This document shows positions 6,307 to 8,183 of a DNA stretch of 8,183 nucleotides, in pieces (within the stretch, counting starts at the first letter, position 1; every line of letters begins with the position of its first letter). This DNA comes from Candidatus Eiseniibacteriota bacterium (GTDB lineage Bacteria > Joyebacterota > Joyebacteria > Joyebacterales > Joyebacteraceae), in assembly GCA_030639555.1 (NCBI GenBank), contig DAOWCM010000086.1:1-8183 (forward strand), given 5' to 3'. The position numbers and the translations under genes are program-made. The notes below the pieces were generated by a model. The model saw only the letters and a list, made by a program, of their open reading frames with translations. It did not search any database and was not told the origin of the DNA.

Positions 6307-6555
6307 CTACTCGTGGCTCTCCTGACACGCCCTGAGCGCGGCGCGCAGTCGCTCGTGGATGCCCGGAGGGAGAGTCGTTCCGCCGGTCTGCCTGTGCAGG
6401 ATGATCGTGCGCTCGAACGTGTGCAGGATCGCCCTGGCCTTCTCGCAGTACTGGATGTGCAGCATGAACTCGACTTCGAGCTCCTCACCCAGTTCACCGT
6501 CGAAGTGCTCCGAGAGATACTGGATGAACTTCTTGCAGTCGTCTACGTGTGGCAC
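6307..6555 (-). CDS. zf-HC2 / anti-sigma-like small protein with incomplete zinc ligand set
   Basis: An 82-residue cytoplasmic protein with no membrane segment. Residues 7-58 follow the zf-HC2 (anti-sigma zinc finger) pattern: Cys7, YLSEHFDGELGEELEVEF (13-30), then His33-x3-Cys37 and LHTFERTIILHR (44-55). The usual H-x3-C-x2-C ends in a second cysteine, but here position 40 is Ala (HIQYCEKA). In the family such domains bind ECF sigma factors; no sigma gene is next to it in the window. The residual C-terminus (GIHERLRAALRAC) is helical and contains Cys77, which could only speculatively replace the lost ligand. The start is GTG 6555, with AAAGGA at 6567-6572 spaced 11 bases away; the next in-frame Met (31) would remove most of the domain. 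It lies 111 bases after the S9 peptidase gene and 174 bases before hsp20. Family call is good, function uncertain. Confidence 0.78.
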   Translation of the reverse strand: MPHVDDCKKFIQYLSEHFDGELGEELEVEFMLHIQYCEKARAILHTFERTIILHRQTGGTTLPPGIHERLRAALRACQESHE

Positions 6556-6598
6556 CGGATCTCTTGTCCTTTCGCCCGACTGCCCCTCGCCGTCGCCG

Positions 6599-6621
6599 GC
6601 CGGCCCTGGTGACCAGCCGGC
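6599..6621. repeat. Hairpin between the S9 peptidase and zinc-finger genes
   Basis: GCCGGC (6599-6604) and GCCGGC (6616-6621), self-complementary hexamers, flank TGG/CCA around a TGA loop, with a CC bulge. It lies about 46 bases after the S9 peptidase stop. There is no T tract on the minus strand, so it may be a weak terminator, an mRNA 3' stabiliser or chance in GC-rich DNA. Confidence 0.35.
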
Positions 6622-6666
6622 AACAGCGCGAGTCTTGCTGCGGGTCTACTTGTGAGATGCCCGAAC

Positions 6667-8183
6667 CTACTGAACGGGTCCGTCCTCCGAACGTCCGCCC
6701 ATGTGCTTCGCCAGGAACCTCTCCGCATCACCATAGAACTTAAGCCGGTTCTCCGGCTTGGCAAACCCGTGCCCCTCATCCTCGAAGACGATGTACTCGA
6801 CCTCGAGGCCGTTGGCCCTCATGGCCTCGACGAACTGGTCGGACTCCGCCTGCACGACGCGCACGTCATTGGCGCCCTGCGCGACGAGCATGGGGATCTT
6901 CACCTGGTCAACGCTGAACAGAGGTGAACGCGACTTCAGGAACTCCCCTTCCGTCCTCGGGTCGCCCACCCGCTTGTACATCATCTCGATCATCGTGCTC
7001 CAGTAGGGCGGGATCGTCTCGAGGAAGCTGATGAGGTTGCTCGGCCCCATCATCGGAACGGCGCAGCAGAAGAGGTCGGGCGTGAAAGCCGCGCCGGCGA
7101 GCGCCGCGTAGCCACCGTACGACGCGCCGTAGATGGCGATGCGCTCGGGATCGGCTATGCCCTTGTCGATGGCCCAGTTGACGGCGTCGACGAGGTCGTT
7201 CTGCATCTTGCCGCCCCACTCCCTGTCACCGGCGTTCAGGAACTCCTTGCCGTAGCCCGTCGAGCCACGGAAGTTCACCTGCAGGCAGATGTAGCCACGG
7301 TTCGCCAGCCACTGCGCCTCGGGGTTGTAGCCCCACGAGTCGCGGTACCAGGGACCACCGTGAACGTTCAGGACCATCGGCAGGTTCCGACGCGCCACTC
7401 GCGGAGGGTAAGTGATGTAGCCGTGGATGGTCAGCCCGTCACGGGACGTGAACGAGATGGGCTCGATGGGCACGAGGTCGTAGCCCTCGAGGTCCGGCTT
7501 GTGCACGAAGAGGAACGTGCCCTTCTTCGAGTTTCGGTCGTAGCTGTAGAACGGCACCGGGCCGTCGTCCTTGCTGAAGGCCACGATCCAGGTGTCGTAG
7601 TCGTTGTCGTAGCTCGTGATGCTGAAGTCTCCGCTGTCCAGCCTCCTGATGGCCGCGAAGTCGTCCGCGACCGCGTCGTCCAGGACCGTCCACTCGGTCC
7701 GGGCCTTCGTGAACTCCACGGCCTCTATGTCGTAGGTGTCCGGATTGACGACGACGTCGCTGACGTCGTAGGTCGGGTCCTCGGCCATGATCTCGAGCTC
7801 GCGCGTCTCGAGGTCCAGCCTGACGAGACGGCCGGTGTTAGCGTTCCGCGAGTCGATTAGGTACATCGAGCCGCCGTCCTTCGTGAAGGCGAGCGGGCTG
7901 CTGACCATGCTGTCCTCGTCACCCCACGTGATGAGCGTCTCCCACGTGGTGGCGTCGGGGTCGTCACGATAGAGGAGTTCGGTGTCGCCCGTCGGGCCCA
8001 TGGCGAGCGCCGCGCGAACATCGAGGTTGAAGTCCGTGATCCAGCCGAGGATGTTCCCGGGGTTCCTGGCCACGAGCGTGAGCTCTCGCGTGTCCAGCTC
8101 GAGACTGTAGACGTCGTGCAGGCGCGGGTCCTGCTGGTTCATCGCAATGATCATCGTGTTCGGATGATGCTTGATGTAGTCGA
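6667..8183 (-). CDS. S9 family serine peptidase (prolyl oligopeptidase type), 5' end cut by window edge
   Basis: The frame is open to the right edge; residues DYIKHHPNT precede the internal Met at 8154, so that Met is not the start and the N-terminus lies outside. About 505 residues are visible, numbered here from Met 8154. Residues 1-230 are a beta-propeller-like region with repeats of the DPRLHDVYSLELDTREL and NTGRLVRLDLETREL type. Residues about 235-495 are the alpha/beta hydrolase domain: NVHGGPWYRDSWG (263-275, oxyanion region), NFRGSTGYGKEF, nucleophile Ser345 in GASYGGYA, Asp430 in GANDVRV and His462 in EGHGFAKPENR. The triad is complete. Family members (acylaminoacyl peptidase, dipeptidyl peptidase types) cut short peptides, often after proline or at blocked N-termini; the exact specificity cannot be read here. 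Any signal peptide would be outside the window, so location is unknown. The stop is TAG at 6667-6669. Confidence 0.95.
   Translation of the reverse strand, partial: DYIKHHPNTMIIAMNQQDPRLHDVYSLELDTRELTLVARNPGNILGWITDFNLDVRAALAMGPTGDTELLYRDDPDATTWETLITWGDEDSMVSSPLAFTKDGGSMYLIDSRNANTGRLVRLDLETRELEIMAEDPTYDVSDVVVNPDTYDIEAVEFTKARTEWTVLDDAVADDFAAIRRLDSGDFSITSYDNDYDTWIVAFSKDDGPVPFYSYDRNSKKGTFLFVHKPDLEGYDLVPIEPISFTSRDGLTIHGYITYPPRVARRNLPMVLNVHGGPWYRDSWGYNPEAQWLANRGYICLQVNFRGSTGYGKEFLNAGDREWGGKMQNDLVDAVNWAIDKGIADPERIAIYGASYGGYAALAGAAFTPDLFCCAVPMMGPSNLISFLETIPPYWSTMIEMMYKRVGDPRTEGEFLKSRSPLFSVDQVKIPMLVAQGANDVRVVQAESDQFVEAMRANGLEVEYIVFEDEGHGFAKPENRLKFYGDAERFLAKHMGGRSEDGPVQ

Overview
The window is a compact stretch of GC-rich bacterial chromosome. 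All six genes I can support lie on the minus strand, so they read from right to left. A secreted Slt-type lytic transglycosylase implies a peptidoglycan sacculus and fits a Gram-negative-like envelope. High GC, GTG starts, and the mix of enzyme I, an S9 peptidase and a small zinc-finger anti-sigma-like protein suggest an environmental, perhaps uncultivated lineage. No rRNA, tRNA or species-specific marker is present, so I do not name a taxon.

Layout in transcription order: (1) 8183-6667, an S9 prolyl-oligopeptidase-family serine peptidase whose N-terminus lies outside the window; (2) 6555-6307, an 82-residue zf-HC2/anti-sigma-like protein lacking one of the usual zinc-ligand cysteines; (3) a 174-base gap with a two-tier 48-base inverted repeat and a possible promoter; (4) 6132-5686, a small heat shock protein (Hsp20); (5) a 388-base gap with a terminator-like hairpin and an array of imperfect 34-36 base repeats, some of which form perfect 8-bp stems; (6) 5297-3918, a CoA-disulfide-reductase/NADH-oxidase-like flavoprotein; (7) 3871-2114, PTS enzyme I (ptsI); (8) 2088-1, a lytic transglycosylase that runs off the left edge just after its catalytic glutamate.

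The last three genes are closely spaced (46 and 25 bases apart) and probably form one transcription unit. The first three look like a looser protein-quality/stress group: a peptidase, a possible regulator and a chaperone. The repeat array separates the two groups and is oriented as a run of terminator-like elements for transcripts leaving hsp20. The plus strand carries no convincing gene; its long open frames are shadows of biased codon use.

There is no evidence of a mobile element, CRISPR array, phage or defence system. The gene content is ordinary. The least explained parts are the two non-coding regions on either side of hsp20 and the altered zinc-finger protein.
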